A stretch of 64,000 nucleotides of DNA from Lachnospiraceae bacterium (GTDB lineage: Bacteria > Bacillota > Clostridia > Lachnospirales > Lachnospiraceae): NCBI GenBank assembly GCA_910575555.1, contig CAJTFX010000017.1, positions 12,456-76,455 on the forward strand, written 5' to 3'. Below the pieces are notes generated by a model. It did not search any database. It was not told where the DNA came from and worked only from the letters and a program-made list of their open reading frames with translations. A program made the translations under genes and the position numbers. Each line of letters opens with the position of its first letter. Positions within the stretch are counted from its first letter, which is position 1. Of this stretch, positions 16,366-24,839 are shown in pieces.

Positions 16366-17942
16366 CAGTCCATTGACCTCCCTATCAGGTGGGACAGATA
16401 GATGCCCTGCTGTATCAGGTCTTCAAGCTCCGGGCTCTCCATTTCCTGATACAGTTCCCGGAGCCCCTTCTCATCCTTCAGAACCTTTTGCAGCTCATCC
16501 ATGTCCTCCGCCCTGTCAATCAGCCGGAAAATGGGCTTTACCATTTCCCGGAAGATGCCCTCTGCCTGCTTGTTGGCTACGGACACGATTGCATCCACCT
16601 GTCTCTGCTCCTTCTGCCCTTCCTCCTGCTTCAGCTTCAGCTCCTCGGCTGTTTCCATTGGCGGCTGTGCTGCTGCCTGCGGCGGTCTCAACACCTCCTC
16701 GCCATCTTCCGGCTTGGGTATGTTGAATTTTTTGTATATATGGCTCTTGGGTATCTCAAGCCCCATGTCACAGGCAAGTGTCCGGTATATCTCAACGACT
16801 TCCTTCTGGTCTTCCACCTCATGGCAGTCAAAGCCAAAGAAGGGGATGTTTGCATCCGTCCCATAGTTGAACTCCACAAGCGGTCTGATGATGTCCCGGC
16901 GGATAGTCACCGCCAAGGCTTTTGCATCCGCCACTGTCAGGTCATGCCTGACCTCATCATGGGTCTTGGACTGTGCATAGGAGCCCCCTCCGCTGTCGGA
17001 TGTGAGGGTCTGCCCAAGGATTGCCTTGCTTATCTGCTCATCACAATACCGGGCAAGCTTCTCATATATCTCTACGCTTGTGATCTTCTGTGACTCAATG
17101 AACTCTATCATGGTGGAGCTCGGCACAATCCCGGCTGCATCCGTCCCAAGGCTGATGATGGCTTCCATGAGCTGCTTCTTGTCATCCTCGGATGCAGAGG
17201 CATCATACTTGCCAAGGCGGAGCGGCATCCCGAACACTTCACAGAAGCTCACCCAATCCTTGATGTCATAATTCTTGAACAGGTACATCCAAGAGACCAC
17301 CCTCATAATGCCTGCCCTGCTCGCATGACCTGACTTTGCCTTGTACTTATGCACTACGAACTTGTTTTCAGGGAACTCCACGCCGGAAGGGTATTCCTTT
17401 GTGCATACCTTCAGCTCATCCGTGGTGCTGTCCCACACAAGCTTTTTGGGGTGGACATACTCAATGTCCTCAATGACGTTTTTCCCGTCCTCTACCGTCC
17501 ATGCAAGCTCCATGATGCTGATGCCCTTCCCTATGGCATCCAGCATGTCTATCAGCACCTCGTCAAAGTTCTCAATCCCCTTGAGCTGCTCATCTATGAA
17601 GTCCGCTATCTCCTTGTCCGCCTCGTCTTCAGAGAATGGCTGCACCTCCCAATCAAGCCCCGTCACAGCAAGCTTGCGTGTCTGCATCTGTGAGAAGAGG
17701 TGGGTGTCCTTCTCCTCTATCTCCTCAAAGAGCTCCATCTGTGCCCGGACATTCCCCTCATCCGCTTCCCGGAAGATACGGGCAAGCCTGCGTGGTGTCA
17801 GACCGTTGGATGGGTAGTCAGAGAACTTGTCATTGACATCCCCCACCGCCACCCTTGCGGTCACGGGTCTCCTGATGCCCGTGTCTGTGTCCGGGTTGAA
17901 GGGCAGCCCTCCCTTCTGCTTCCGTTTCTTATTCTTTGCCAT
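16365..17942 (-). CDS. Portal protein (Mu gp29, DUF935)
   Basis: The protein is about 525 residues from the ATG at 17942; AGGAGG lies 11 bases upstream, while the GTG at 17954 is too close to it. DUF935 blocks are present: LARIFREADEGNVRAQMELFEEIEEKD, TRKLAVTGLDWEVQPF, DWVSFCEVFGMPLRLGKYD and ILGQTLTSDSGGGSYAQSKTHDEVR. It forms the dodecameric ring at the head vertex through which the terminase drives DNA. The acidic linker and glutamine-rich stretch near residues 425-465 separate a helical C-terminal region. Confidence 0.93.
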   Translation of the reverse strand: MAKNKKRKQKGGLPFNPDTDTGIRRPVTARVAVGDVNDKFSDYPSNGLTPRRLARIFREADEGNVRAQMELFEEIEEKDTHLFSQMQTRKLAVTGLDWEVQPFSEDEADKEIADFIDEQLKGIENFDEVLIDMLDAIGKGISIMELAWTVEDGKNVIEDIEYVHPKKLVWDSTTDELKVCTKEYPSGVEFPENKFVVHKYKAKSGHASRAGIMRVVSWMYLFKNYDIKDWVSFCEVFGMPLRLGKYDASASEDDKKQLMEAIISLGTDAAGIVPSSTMIEFIESQKITSVEIYEKLARYCDEQISKAILGQTLTSDSGGGSYAQSKTHDEVRHDLTVADAKALAVTIRRDIIRPLVEFNYGTDANIPFFGFDCHEVEDQKEVVEIYRTLACDMGLEIPKSHIYKKFNIPKPEDGEEVLRPPQAAAQPPMETAEELKLKQEEGQKEQRQVDAIVSVANKQAEGIFREMVKPIFRLIDRAEDMDELQKVLKDEKGLRELYQEMESPELEDLIQQGIYLSHLIGRSMD

Positions 17943-17957
17943 GCTGTGTCTCACCTC

Positions 17958-19724
17958 CTAGTAGGCACCCTTGCTTCTCCGGAACCGTCTCCGGAGGACT
18001 GTCCTGTAATTTGCTTTTGATGCCACCGCCTTGATGCTCTGTGCAAGCTGCACCGCCATCTGTAGTCCGTCCGGGCCGTCATCATTTTTCCCCATAGGGA
18101 ACTCTTCCAGCTGCTTCAGCAGTGTCTTATGCTCCCGGTTGAATTTGAGGTATTTATTTTTTATCACCGGCTGGAGGGATTCGATGCGCAGCACCTTATT
18201 GACTGTGCTCTGTATCTCTTCGATTGGGATATACTCCCCTTCCTCCGCTAACTTCTGTGCCATGACCTCTTTGAAGTAGTACTGGAATTGCACCGTTTCC
18301 ACCCCAAACTTATAAAATCCTTTTCCATAGTCCCTTTTCAGACGCTTTGACATTTCAAAGACATCTTGGATGATGATATCTGGTTTCCGTTTCTCTATCG
18401 AAGAATCAGCCACATACATATACCCTGTCTTTATCGACAATGCCAGATTGGTTATGGAACTTGTATCTGACCTTTTATTTTTGCCAAGGGAAGGGTCATT
18501 CGTGCCAATAAAGATGTATTCCGGGCTTTTCCAGTCCATCAGCTCCGGCTCATAATAATCAAACCACTCCGTGTTAAAGGTTGCATTGTCCGGATCAATC
18601 GGATCATTCTGCAGCTCACTGTTGAATGATGCCTCACCCTCTGTTACCTTAATTTCTATCAGGTCATAATAAGGGAGCTTATCCTCCCACAGGACTTCCA
18701 CCCCTTCAAGCATTGCTTCTTGGTTCGCTTCATAGAAGGCTCTCGCATCATCCTCATGGTTTTCATTGAATAGATTGGTGTAAATGCTTTCCCATTCATC
18801 CCAAAGCCCCTGATTAACCGCCCACGAAATAACCGCCCTGTATTTCTTAGCATGGTACCTTGGGTTCTGAAGCACATTGTTCAGAAGGGAATCATAATGC
18901 AGGACTGTCCCAATATACATAATGTCTGTATAGGTATCTCCGGCTTTTGACACTGCCTTCTCAAACCACGACTTGAGCTTCCGCCTCTGTTCCGGCGTGT
19001 TTACGTTCTCATCGTTTTCTATGTCATCAAGGACAATCAAGTCCGGCCTCCAGTTACGGTGTTTACGGCCCCTAATCTTTTTCCCTGAACCGATTGCCTC
19101 CACTTTTATGTCAGATTTTGTGAGGATAACGCCTGACCGCCAAGCCTTATCTCCCTTCAAAGAACCAAAGTCCTCAATGATGTCCCCATTTTCCTCCAGT
19201 TCTGTTTTAATATCTTCCAGAAAACCTTCTGCCTGTTCGGAAGAGTCTGAAATAATGATGCAGTAATGCTTGTATCTGTACAGGACCGCATGGAGCGTAT
19301 CCTTAAAGGTGAAATTTGTACTCTTGGCGTGCCCTCTTGGGGCAGCAATCACCTGTCTGGAACCCTTCAGCCTTGAGATGACCTTGGCTTCCTTCAGGGG
19401 GTTCCTCCCCTTCATCACGCCCCGGCTCCATATCCCGTCAAGTTCCTCATGGAAGTGTGGGGACTTCCGGATGAAGTAGTGGGGAAGGTACGCCCTCCCA
19501 AAGTAGGACATGTCAAAGGCGGCAAGCTCCTTTCTAAGCCCATGCTCGCCCATGAGCTTCTCCCCTGACAGGTACCTCTCATTCAGTTTTTTCCTTTCCT
19601 CCTGATGGTCAGAGCCCCGGAGCACATATTCCTCAAAGAGCTTGGTCTGATACTCCTCATTGCTCCTTGCCTCTGTGTCCACGTCCTCCTCAAGCTCCCT
19701 CATCCAGTTGTCAATATCAATCAT
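17958..19724 (-). CDS. Large terminase subunit
   Basis: The 588-residue protein has a Walker A-like APRGHAKS at residues 128-135, Walker B DLIVLDDIEND at about 228-238, and a downstream coupling region MYIGTVLHYDSLL. A C-terminal RNase H-like nuclease domain contains FIGTNDPSLGK and YMYVADSSIEKR, whose aspartates probably bind metal. It fills the role of Mu gp28, packaging the integrated genome with flanking host DNA. It overlaps the gp27-like gene by 8 bases, fitting a terminase pair. Confidence 0.92.
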   Translation of the reverse strand: MIDIDNWMRELEEDVDTEARSNEEYQTKLFEEYVLRGSDHQEERKKLNERYLSGEKLMGEHGLRKELAAFDMSYFGRAYLPHYFIRKSPHFHEELDGIWSRGVMKGRNPLKEAKVISRLKGSRQVIAAPRGHAKSTNFTFKDTLHAVLYRYKHYCIIISDSSEQAEGFLEDIKTELEENGDIIEDFGSLKGDKAWRSGVILTKSDIKVEAIGSGKKIRGRKHRNWRPDLIVLDDIENDENVNTPEQRRKLKSWFEKAVSKAGDTYTDIMYIGTVLHYDSLLNNVLQNPRYHAKKYRAVISWAVNQGLWDEWESIYTNLFNENHEDDARAFYEANQEAMLEGVEVLWEDKLPYYDLIEIKVTEGEASFNSELQNDPIDPDNATFNTEWFDYYEPELMDWKSPEYIFIGTNDPSLGKNKRSDTSSITNLALSIKTGYMYVADSSIEKRKPDIIIQDVFEMSKRLKRDYGKGFYKFGVETVQFQYYFKEVMAQKLAEEGEYIPIEEIQSTVNKVLRIESLQPVIKNKYLKFNREHKTLLKQLEEFPMGKNDDGPDGLQMAVQLAQSIKAVASKANYRTVLRRRFRRSKGAY

Positions 19725-20280
19725 CTTCCATCATCCGCTCCTTTGCCCTTGCCAGTATCTCCTTGAGCTGCTCCGCTGACTTCCCATCCCGCTTGATGAC
19801 CTTGAGCATCTCGGACTCCATCTCCCGGAAGGCAATGTCAGCCTTCCGCCTCATGTCCTGCCTTACCCTGTCCTTGTATACCTTTGTCCGGGACAGGGAG
19901 GCAATGAGCCTTCCTGCCTTGTCAAGAGGCATCTCATTGAACTCCTCCTCTGCGGTTGCCACCTTGTTCAGGAGCCCGTTCATGGTCAGGAGTATGGCGG
20001 CTTCCGTGTAGTCCGCCTCCGGGTTCTCCTTCACCACCTGTATCAGCCTGTCCGTCTGTGCCTGTGCCTCAAGGAGCCTCTGCATGGCGTTGTTTGTCCG
20101 GGTGGCATACCTCCCCACACTGGACTTTGATATGTCATAGCCCTCCCCTTTCAGGAATTGGCTAATGTATTCATAGGTATTGGATGTGTCAGCAAGCATC
20201 ACATCCACTTTCATCCGCAAGCCTTCAGGGAGCTCGTCAACCTTTGAGGTTATCCTCTGCTTGGTTCTCTTATCGCCCAT
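19717..20280 (-). CDS. Mu gp27-like small terminase (DUF3486)
   Basis: The 187-residue protein matches DUF3486. It has an N-terminal helix-turn-helix region (KVDELPEGLRMKVDVMLAD, then YEYISQFLKGEGYDISKSSVGRY) followed by a long helical part with TKVYKDRVRQDMRRKADIAF. Mu gp27 is regarded as the DNA-recognition subunit of the packaging motor. It sits immediately before the large subunit and overlaps it. Confidence in the family is high, in the biochemical role moderate. Confidence 0.85.
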   Translation of the reverse strand: MGDKRTKQRITSKVDELPEGLRMKVDVMLADTSNTYEYISQFLKGEGYDISKSSVGRYATRTNNAMQRLLEAQAQTDRLIQVVKENPEADYTEAAILLTMNGLLNKVATAEEEFNEMPLDKAGRLIASLSRTKVYKDRVRQDMRRKADIAFREMESEMLKVIKRDGKSAEQLKEILARAKERMMEDD

Positions 20281-20603
20281 CAGACATCAACCCCATTGTC
20301 CTCAACCGTACCTTCCGCAAGGTCTACGCCTTCCTTGGTGAGCTTGATGACCGCATCATTGGCATAGGCATTGTAGGCTGTGACCTTTTCCTCGGTAAAT
20401 TCGATATATCCGGCTCCCTGAAGGTAATCAAGATACTTGCTGATGTCTGGGGATATGATGAGCCCGGCTGCTATCATGGCATTGGATAACTGCCTTGTGA
20501 GGGCTGTGTTGTTGTATCCCTTCACCAAGCACCGGATGATGTACCCCCTGATTGCCTTATTCTGCTTGATTTCTGCTTTTTCTAAGTCATTCACTTTGTC
20601 CAC
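20280..20603 (-). CDS. Winged-helix-like late protein, Mu gp26 position
   Basis: The 107-residue protein contains IRGYIIRCLVKGYNNTALTRQLSNAM and ISKYLDYLQGAGYIEFTEEK, a winged-helix arrangement. Similar small proteins lie between gp25 and gp27 in Mu-like phages. It could assist packaging or regulate late genes; neither is shown. It is tightly spaced, its stop abutting the gp27-like start. Confidence 0.65.
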   Translation of the reverse strand: MDKVNDLEKAEIKQNKAIRGYIIRCLVKGYNNTALTRQLSNAMIAAGLIISPDISKYLDYLQGAGYIEFTEEKVTAYNAYANDAVIKLTKEGVDLAEGTVEDNGVDV

Positions 20604-20604
20604 C

Positions 20605-20964
20605 TCACTCTTTTCTGCTGCTCTGCATCAGGAGCTTGTCAATCTTGCTGTCAATGCTCCTCATCCTGTCCTCCACCCCGTTCATGGAACGGAAGAAGTC
20701 CTCCCGGAGCACAAACGTGGTAGCAAAGTCACCCTTGATGTTATTGAGTTCCTGCTTGATGTTTGCTATGTCCTCATCCGTCTCCTCTTCCAACCTGTCA
20801 ATCCTCTTATTCACTTTGTCATTATTCTCTTTAATCTGCTTTTTTATCTCTTCTGTGCTGCTCTTGAGGCTGCCTATCCACCCCTTGATGAAGAAGGTTA
20901 TCACCCCCAAGCCAAGGGTGATGACCCCTGCCATCACATCAGAGAAAGATATAACATAATCCAT
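20605..20964 (-). CDS. Membrane-anchored coiled-coil protein, Mu gp25-like
   Basis: The 119-residue protein has one N-terminal membrane segment (VMAGVITLGLGVITFFIKGWI) and then a long coiled coil rich in E, K, D and N, ending LRSIDSKIDKLL-like. This is the plan of the Mu gp25/DUF2730 type and of XhlA-like lysis accessory proteins. It directly follows the holin, so a role in lysis, like a spanin or holin partner, is plausible. Gram-positive hosts do not need spanins, so I favour the XhlA-like reading. Confidence 0.6.
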   Translation of the reverse strand: MDYVISFSDVMAGVITLGLGVITFFIKGWIGSLKSSTEEIKKQIKENNDKVNKRIDRLEEETDEDIANIKQELNNIKGDFATTFVLREDFFRSMNGVEDRMRSIDSKIDKLLMQSSRKE

Positions 20965-20970
20965 AGGCTC

Positions 20971-21285
20971 CTACTTCCTGATGAGCTTCTCTGCAAGCTC
21001 TGTGACCCTCTCCCATCCGTCCATGGACACCAACGCCACAATGAAAGCTGCTATGAATGATGCAAACACCATGAACCATGTGGTAGCCACCCCAAAATAT
21101 GCCGCAAGCCCAAACAGGCAGACCGGGCAGAGGATAAGGGACAGGAGGATGACGGTCAGTGCTGTGGGCACCTTCCGGTCAAACCATGTCCACTTTTTGA
21201 GTGCCTCCGTGATGACCGACACGATAAATGCCATGACACCAATGAAGACGATAATCTGTGATACATCCGCTGTGAAATTCGTCAT
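20971..21285 (-). CDS. Probable phage holin
   Basis: The 104-residue protein has three membrane segments (IIVFIGVMAFIVSVITEAL; VILLSLILCPVCLFGLAAYFG; FMVFASFIAAFIVALVSM) and a charged C-terminus, typical of class I holins. AAAAGGAG lies ahead of the ATG at 21285; the longer frame upstream runs into the palindrome and is unlikely. It is the first gene of the late operon. Its partner endolysin lies upstream of the activator gene rather than beside it. Confidence 0.75.
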   Translation of the reverse strand: MTNFTADVSQIIVFIGVMAFIVSVITEALKKWTWFDRKVPTALTVILLSLILCPVCLFGLAAYFGVATTWFMVFASFIAAFIVALVSMDGWERVTELAEKLIRK

Positions 21286-21316
21286 GCAAACCACTCCTTT
21301 TCTGTCAATTTTTTTG

Positions 21317-21365
21317 AGAATAATGCACAAAACAATAAGAGCATGTACTAAGTACATGCTCTTAT
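21317..21365 (-). promoter_or_regulatory. 15-bp inverted repeat and candidate late promoter
   Basis: Bases 21335-21349 and 21351-21365 are perfect inverted copies (AGAGCATGTACT core) around a single A. Reading down the minus strand, TATTCT (21322-21317) could be a -10 box with a start near 21310, so the repeat is centred near -40 and no good -35 exists. Mor-family activators bind a dyad at this place. The same repeat, followed by T-rich DNA, could instead end the upstream transcript. Both uses fit the spot between activator and late genes. Confidence 0.6.
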
Positions 21366-21412
21366 CTTATACCCATTGTGAAAGACTCTTTAGGGGAAAC
21401 ATTTCCGGAAAA

Positions 21413-21742
21413 TCACTCTCCGTTATCCATGTCAAAAAGGCTCATCTGCCCTATCATTGGCTCATCCTTCAGTATGTTCCCTATCTGCTTGGTGGTCAGG
21501 TTGTACTTCTCCGCAAGCTGCTTTGAGTTGTATCCGTTCCACTCCTTCTTGATACGCCTGTTCCTTGCCGGGGCTATGATGTTCTCTGTCTTCGGGAAGT
21601 AGAGCTCATCCCCCTTGGCGTACTCACTAAGCTCAATGAACTTCTCAATCCCTATGATTTCCACCACAGGGCGGTAGCTTTCTGATATGTCCTCCAACGT
21701 GGTCTCTTCAATGAGGGCTCTTGTGAGTTCATCCGCTGTCAT
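21413..21742 (-). CDS. Mor-family transcription activator
   Basis: The 109-residue protein has the Mor/C dimerisation core (VVEIIGIEKFIELSEY, then DELYFPKTENII) and a C-terminal helix-turn-helix (EWNGYNSKQLAEKYNLTTKQIGNIL). Mu Mor and C turn on middle and late genes by recruiting RNA polymerase to weak promoters. GAAGGAGG lies six bases before the ATG at 21742, so the longer frame inside the endolysin gene was rejected. It is the last gene before the late promoter region, and should drive it. Confidence 0.9.
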   Translation of the reverse strand: MTADELTRALIEETTLEDISESYRPVVEIIGIEKFIELSEYAKGDELYFPKTENIIAPARNRRIKKEWNGYNSKQLAEKYNLTTKQIGNILKDEPMIGQMSLFDMDNGE

Positions 21743-21762
21743 TTCAGCCTCCTTCCCCACTA

Positions 21763-23310
21763 TTATGAGGCTTTCTTTGTGTAGGAGAGGCTTATCCATC
21801 CGGCTCCGGACTTCAGCCTGCCCCATCCGTCCTTTTCCTCCACAATAGTGTACTTGTTCTTCTTTCCTGCCTTCTCCCGGATGGCTCCCACCACACTGTG
21901 CCCGGTTCCGGCTCCGGAGCGGATGTTCAGCACGTCACAGGTGGTAGTGATGAGGTATGGCGTGAAGACTGTGCCGCCTCCTGATGCCGCCTCCTTCTTT
22001 GTGTAAGAGAGGCTTATCCATCCGGCTCCGGATTTCAGCCTGCCCCATCCATCCTTTTCCTCCACAATGGTGTACTTGTTCTTCTTTCCTGCCTTCTCCC
22101 GGATGGCTCCCACCACGCTGTGCCCGGTTCCGGCTCCGGAGCGGATGTTCAGCACGTCACAGGTGGTAGTGATGAGGTATGGCGTGAAGACTGACTGCTG
22201 CTTCCCCCCATCGTCCGGCTTCTTGTCGGAGCCCTGTCCGCCGCCTGATGCCTGACCGCTCCCGGCTCCCTTGATGGCATCCAGTATCTTCAGTATCTTT
22301 TCTCCATACCCGGCTCCGGCAGCCCATCCCTTGCCCTTCGGGTTCTCCTGTATTCCAAGGTATTCCACATATGGGGCACAGCCACGGGATACAAGGTCAA
22401 AGCGTGGGTCAATGCAGTCCTGCTTCAGCTTCGTGGTATTGGCGTATGCCTTGAGGTGCTGTATCTGTGCCCGGATGCCAAGCTGTGGCGTGTTGAAGCT
22501 GTTCCCTGTCTCTCCGTTCTTGGTCACTCCCATGCCACAGAAATTATTCTGTGAGAGCTTCACTGCACTCCCGGAGAAGGTGAAGTTGCCTGTCTCAAGA
22601 CAGCTCTGTGCAAAGGCAATGTCACCACGGATATTCTCCGCCTCTCCTTCAGACAGGTACAGCGGTATCATGTCAAGTACGCTCTGTGTAACGCTGCCAT
22701 TCTTTGCCTTGATGTATGCCGCCATCTGCTCCGCTGTGGCTTCCGCCTTTCCGGTTATCTTGGTCATGGTGTCTTTTTGTGCCGCTCCACCGCCTGCAAT
22801 AGCTTTCTTGAAAGCATCCCATATATGCTTGGTGGTATTATACACATACGGGTTAGGGCATATCTTTCCAGTCACATCATAGTGGCGGATGACATTGGCT
22901 ACATCCACTCCATACTTTTTCATCAGGTACTCGGTCAGCTCAATCGCTGCCTTCACAGTTGCATCTTCAAAATACCAGTCCTTGCTGTCCGCTGCCTGAT
23001 TTCCTCTATTGCGGACACAAAGCTCAATGCCAATGGAATTTGAGTTCCGGCACTCCGCATGTCTGTAGCTGTTTGCTCCACAGTGCCATGCAATGTCCTC
23101 ATCCCCAACGCTCTGCCATATCTCTCCATCAAAGCCTACAAAATAGTGGGCGGATGCCCCTATGTACTTGCTTGCATAATACTGACAGTTTGCTTTTGCT
23201 CCTCCAAGAGCCCCCACATAATGGATGACAATGTACTTGATACGCCCAACATTGTCCTTGTTGGTAAAATTATAAGGGGTCAGGAGCTTCTCAATCTTCG
23301 GTGCTGCCAT
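21763..23310 (-). CDS. Endolysin: amidase, glucosaminidase and two SH3b domains
   Basis: The 515-residue enzyme has an amidase_2 domain (zinc ligands probably H30, H143, C151; IVIHYVGA, RHYDVTGKICP) and a glucosaminidase-like domain at about 195-350 (AFAQSCLETGNF with the likely catalytic E, then NFCGMGV). Two nearly identical SH3_3 wall-binding domains follow (NIRSGAGTGHSVVGAIREK). It cuts peptidoglycan at two bonds. No signal peptide is seen, so the holin releases it. The ATG at 23310 is preferred to the upstream TTG. It lies ahead of the activator gene. Confidence 0.93.
   Translation of the reverse strand: MAAPKIEKLLTPYNFTNKDNVGRIKYIVIHYVGALGGAKANCQYYASKYIGASAHYFVGFDGEIWQSVGDEDIAWHCGANSYRHAECRNSNSIGIELCVRNRGNQAADSKDWYFEDATVKAAIELTEYLMKKYGVDVANVIRHYDVTGKICPNPYVYNTTKHIWDAFKKAIAGGGAAQKDTMTKITGKAEATAEQMAAYIKAKNGSVTQSVLDMIPLYLSEGEAENIRGDIAFAQSCLETGNFTFSGSAVKLSQNNFCGMGVTKNGETGNSFNTPQLGIRAQIQHLKAYANTTKLKQDCIDPRFDLVSRGCAPYVEYLGIQENPKGKGWAAGAGYGEKILKILDAIKGAGSGQASGGGQGSDKKPDDGGKQQSVFTPYLITTTCDVLNIRSGAGTGHSVVGAIREKAGKKNKYTIVEEKDGWGRLKSGAGWISLSYTKKEAASGGGTVFTPYLITTTCDVLNIRSGAGTGHSVVGAIREKAGKKNKYTIVEEKDGWGRLKSGAGWISLSYTKKAS
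21773..22193. repeat. Tandem duplication of the SH3b module
   Basis: Bases 21773-21971 and 21995-22193 are direct repeats (unit 222 bases, 199 aligned) that differ at five positions, all transitions and all silent. They encode the two wall-binding domains of the endolysin. Such similarity points to recent duplication or ongoing conversion. Confidence 0.95.
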
Positions 23311-23311
23311 A

Positions 23312-23482
23312 TCAAACACTCTCCTCTCCAAAAAAGCCCATGTTGTCCGGGTCTAAACTGTTGCGGAACTCCTTGAGTTCCTCTTCCGTCATGTTGCTCA
23401 CCTTCTCCTGAAGCTCTTCTCTCTGCTCCGGAGTCATGTCCTTGGTGTACTCACTAAGGATGTCCTTTGTCTGTTCTGCCAT
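23312..23482 (-). CDS. Small acidic early protein
   Basis: A 56-residue frame runs from the ATG at 23482, preceded by AAAAGGAGG, to a TGA two bases before the endolysin ATG. The protein is acidic and helical (TPEQREELQEKVSNMTEEELKEFRNSL) and resembles no named family. Its good ribosome-binding site and tight fit between neighbours support it as real. Confidence 0.7.
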   Translation of the reverse strand: MAEQTKDILSEYTKDMTPEQREELQEKVSNMTEEELKEFRNSLDPDNMGFFGEESV

Positions 23483-23484
23483 GA

Positions 23485-24168
23485 TTACTCCTCCTTTTCA
23501 GTGTCATAGTCTAATGTGATGGATGTCTTGGTCTCCACCAAGATGCTCTTCCGGATGCCCTCAATGGTTGCATCAATCATCTCCTCCGGGAGAAAAGCCC
23601 GGATGAGTTCCCCGTTCTTAATACGGTAGATGTACCACAGCTCCACATCAAAGTCCGGTGTCTCCTGCCCTTCCTGAACCAAGACAGAGATGAGGGTCTC
23701 CTTGTCCTTCTCAAACTCTCCCTTCAGTTTCTTCAGCAGGAGCTTCTTCTGCTTCTCATCCGGCTTGATGCTCATTTCATCAAGGAACTCCTCAAGCGTG
23801 GTCTCAAAGGTATAGTCCCCCGTAAAGATTGCCTTCAGAGCCTTCTCAAACTTGCTGTCAAACTTGTAGCTTGTCTTGGTGTCCTCTTTGACCTTCATGT
23901 TGTATACGCCCTCACCCACAAGCTCCTTCAGCTTGTCCGGGTTCAGTATGTCAAGGCTCATGCTGTCCGTGATGGCAGCACTGCCCTCATCACCATAAAA
24001 CTTCACATACTTCACATTGTGGTCTTCCATGAGAGCCAAGCCCCTCGCCTGAAGCTCCGCCTTGTAGCTGTTCATCAGAGCCCGGCTCCTCTTCTGCTCC
24101 CTGTCAAGCTCCACACATGCCCCAATGAGCTGCTCATTGCTCATTGCCTTTGCTGTCTGCTGTCCCAT
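23485..24168 (-). CDS. Early phage protein of unknown function
   Basis: The 227-residue protein begins with a short coiled region (LIGACVELDREQKRSRALMNSYKAELQARG) and continues with mixed, lysine- and glutamate-rich helices. Its N-terminal pattern (variable-length linker, ALMEDHNVKYVKFYGDEGSA) is found in other clostridial phages to my recollection, with no known role. It lies in the general region where Mu has gam and kil, but I see no clear Gam similarity. Its ATG overlaps the stop of the AbrB-like gene as TAATG. Confidence 0.65.
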   Translation of the reverse strand: MGQQTAKAMSNEQLIGACVELDREQKRSRALMNSYKAELQARGLALMEDHNVKYVKFYGDEGSAAITDSMSLDILNPDKLKELVGEGVYNMKVKEDTKTSYKFDSKFEKALKAIFTGDYTFETTLEEFLDEMSIKPDEKQKKLLLKKLKGEFEKDKETLISVLVQEGQETPDFDVELWYIYRIKNGELIRAFLPEEMIDATIEGIRKSILVETKTSITLDYDTEKEE

Positions 24169-24418
24169 TACTGTCCGCCTCCTAACTTCTGAAATACCTT
24201 TGTTGCACAGGCTCCACAGATACCCTTCCCATGGAACTCCTGCACACCGTCTGTCACGCCGAAAAATAACAGCGGAGTGTGTACGGTCTTATCCTGATTT
24301 CCCCCTGATGCTCCTCCACCACCATAGGGTCTTTTGGCTCAATGCCAAGCTCCCTCCGCATTGCCACCGGTATGCTGATTGACCCGTGGCTTGTCATCTT
24401 CTTATATGCTGTGCTCAT
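24168..24418 (-). pseudogene. AbrB/SpoVT-like regulator with zinc ribbon, frameshifted
   Basis: From the ATG at 24418 (AAAGGAG upstream) the first frame gives an AbrB swapped-hairpin domain (KKMTSHGSISIPVAMRREL…GEIRIRPY) and stops at 24254-24256 after 54 residues. One base missing near 24261-24266 would restore a frame that continues to a TAA at 24168-24170 and reads GVTDGVQEFHGKGICGACATK. That makes a C-x2-C zinc ribbon if the lost base is G (RCYFCG). The restored stop overlaps the next start exactly, so the break is recent, a sequencing error, or a programmed slip at the TTTTT run. Confidence 0.8.
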
Positions 24419-24430
24419 GTCTTCTCCTTT

Positions 24431-24820
24431 CTAGGCATCCAAGATGTCCTTGATATAGTTGTATTGGTCTATCAGTTTGTACTCATGCTCTCCTTTTTCT
24501 CGGAGCTCTTCAGAGAACTCCCGGAGCTTCACGGCAACCTTCAGAACCTTGGCGGCTCCTACTGCCTCAAGGGAAGCCCGTGAGCTGATACCCTCCGTAT
24601 GACAGAGCATGTATGTGATGGCTTCCACAAAATAATGCTCCCATATGTAGCAATCACTACTTCTCCCATTCCACTCTGCCTTTGCCTCCTCTATGAACTT
24701 TTTCCTGTTCAGTTTGGGCTTGTCAGGTGGAATGACCCCCTTTTCCTGAAGCTTCCTCTTCATCTCTGCATTGAACTTCTTTTCCTTGCTGGTCAGTCTT
24801 TTCTTCTTTGCCTTTGCCAC
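24431..24820 (-). CDS. Early phage protein of unknown function, basic N-terminus
   Basis: The 129-residue protein starts with a strongly basic stretch (AKAKKKRLTSKEKKFNAEMKRKLQEKG) and continues with helices. It contains a conserved-looking IWEHYFVEAITYMLCH segment. I do not recognise it. The basic start may bind nucleic acid. It ends 13 bases before the AbrB-like start in the early operon. Confidence 0.6.
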   Translation of the reverse strand: MAKAKKKRLTSKEKKFNAEMKRKLQEKGVIPPDKPKLNRKKFIEEAKAEWNGRSSDCYIWEHYFVEAITYMLCHTEGISSRASLEAVGAAKVLKVAVKLREFSEELREKGEHEYKLIDQYNYIKDILDA

Positions 24821-24839
24821 TCGGCATCACTCCTTCCTC

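Noticed and set aside
23485-24168. Host-nuclease inhibitor Gam
   Set aside because: Position in the early operon fits, but I cannot see the Gam coiled-coil pattern, so it stays unknown.
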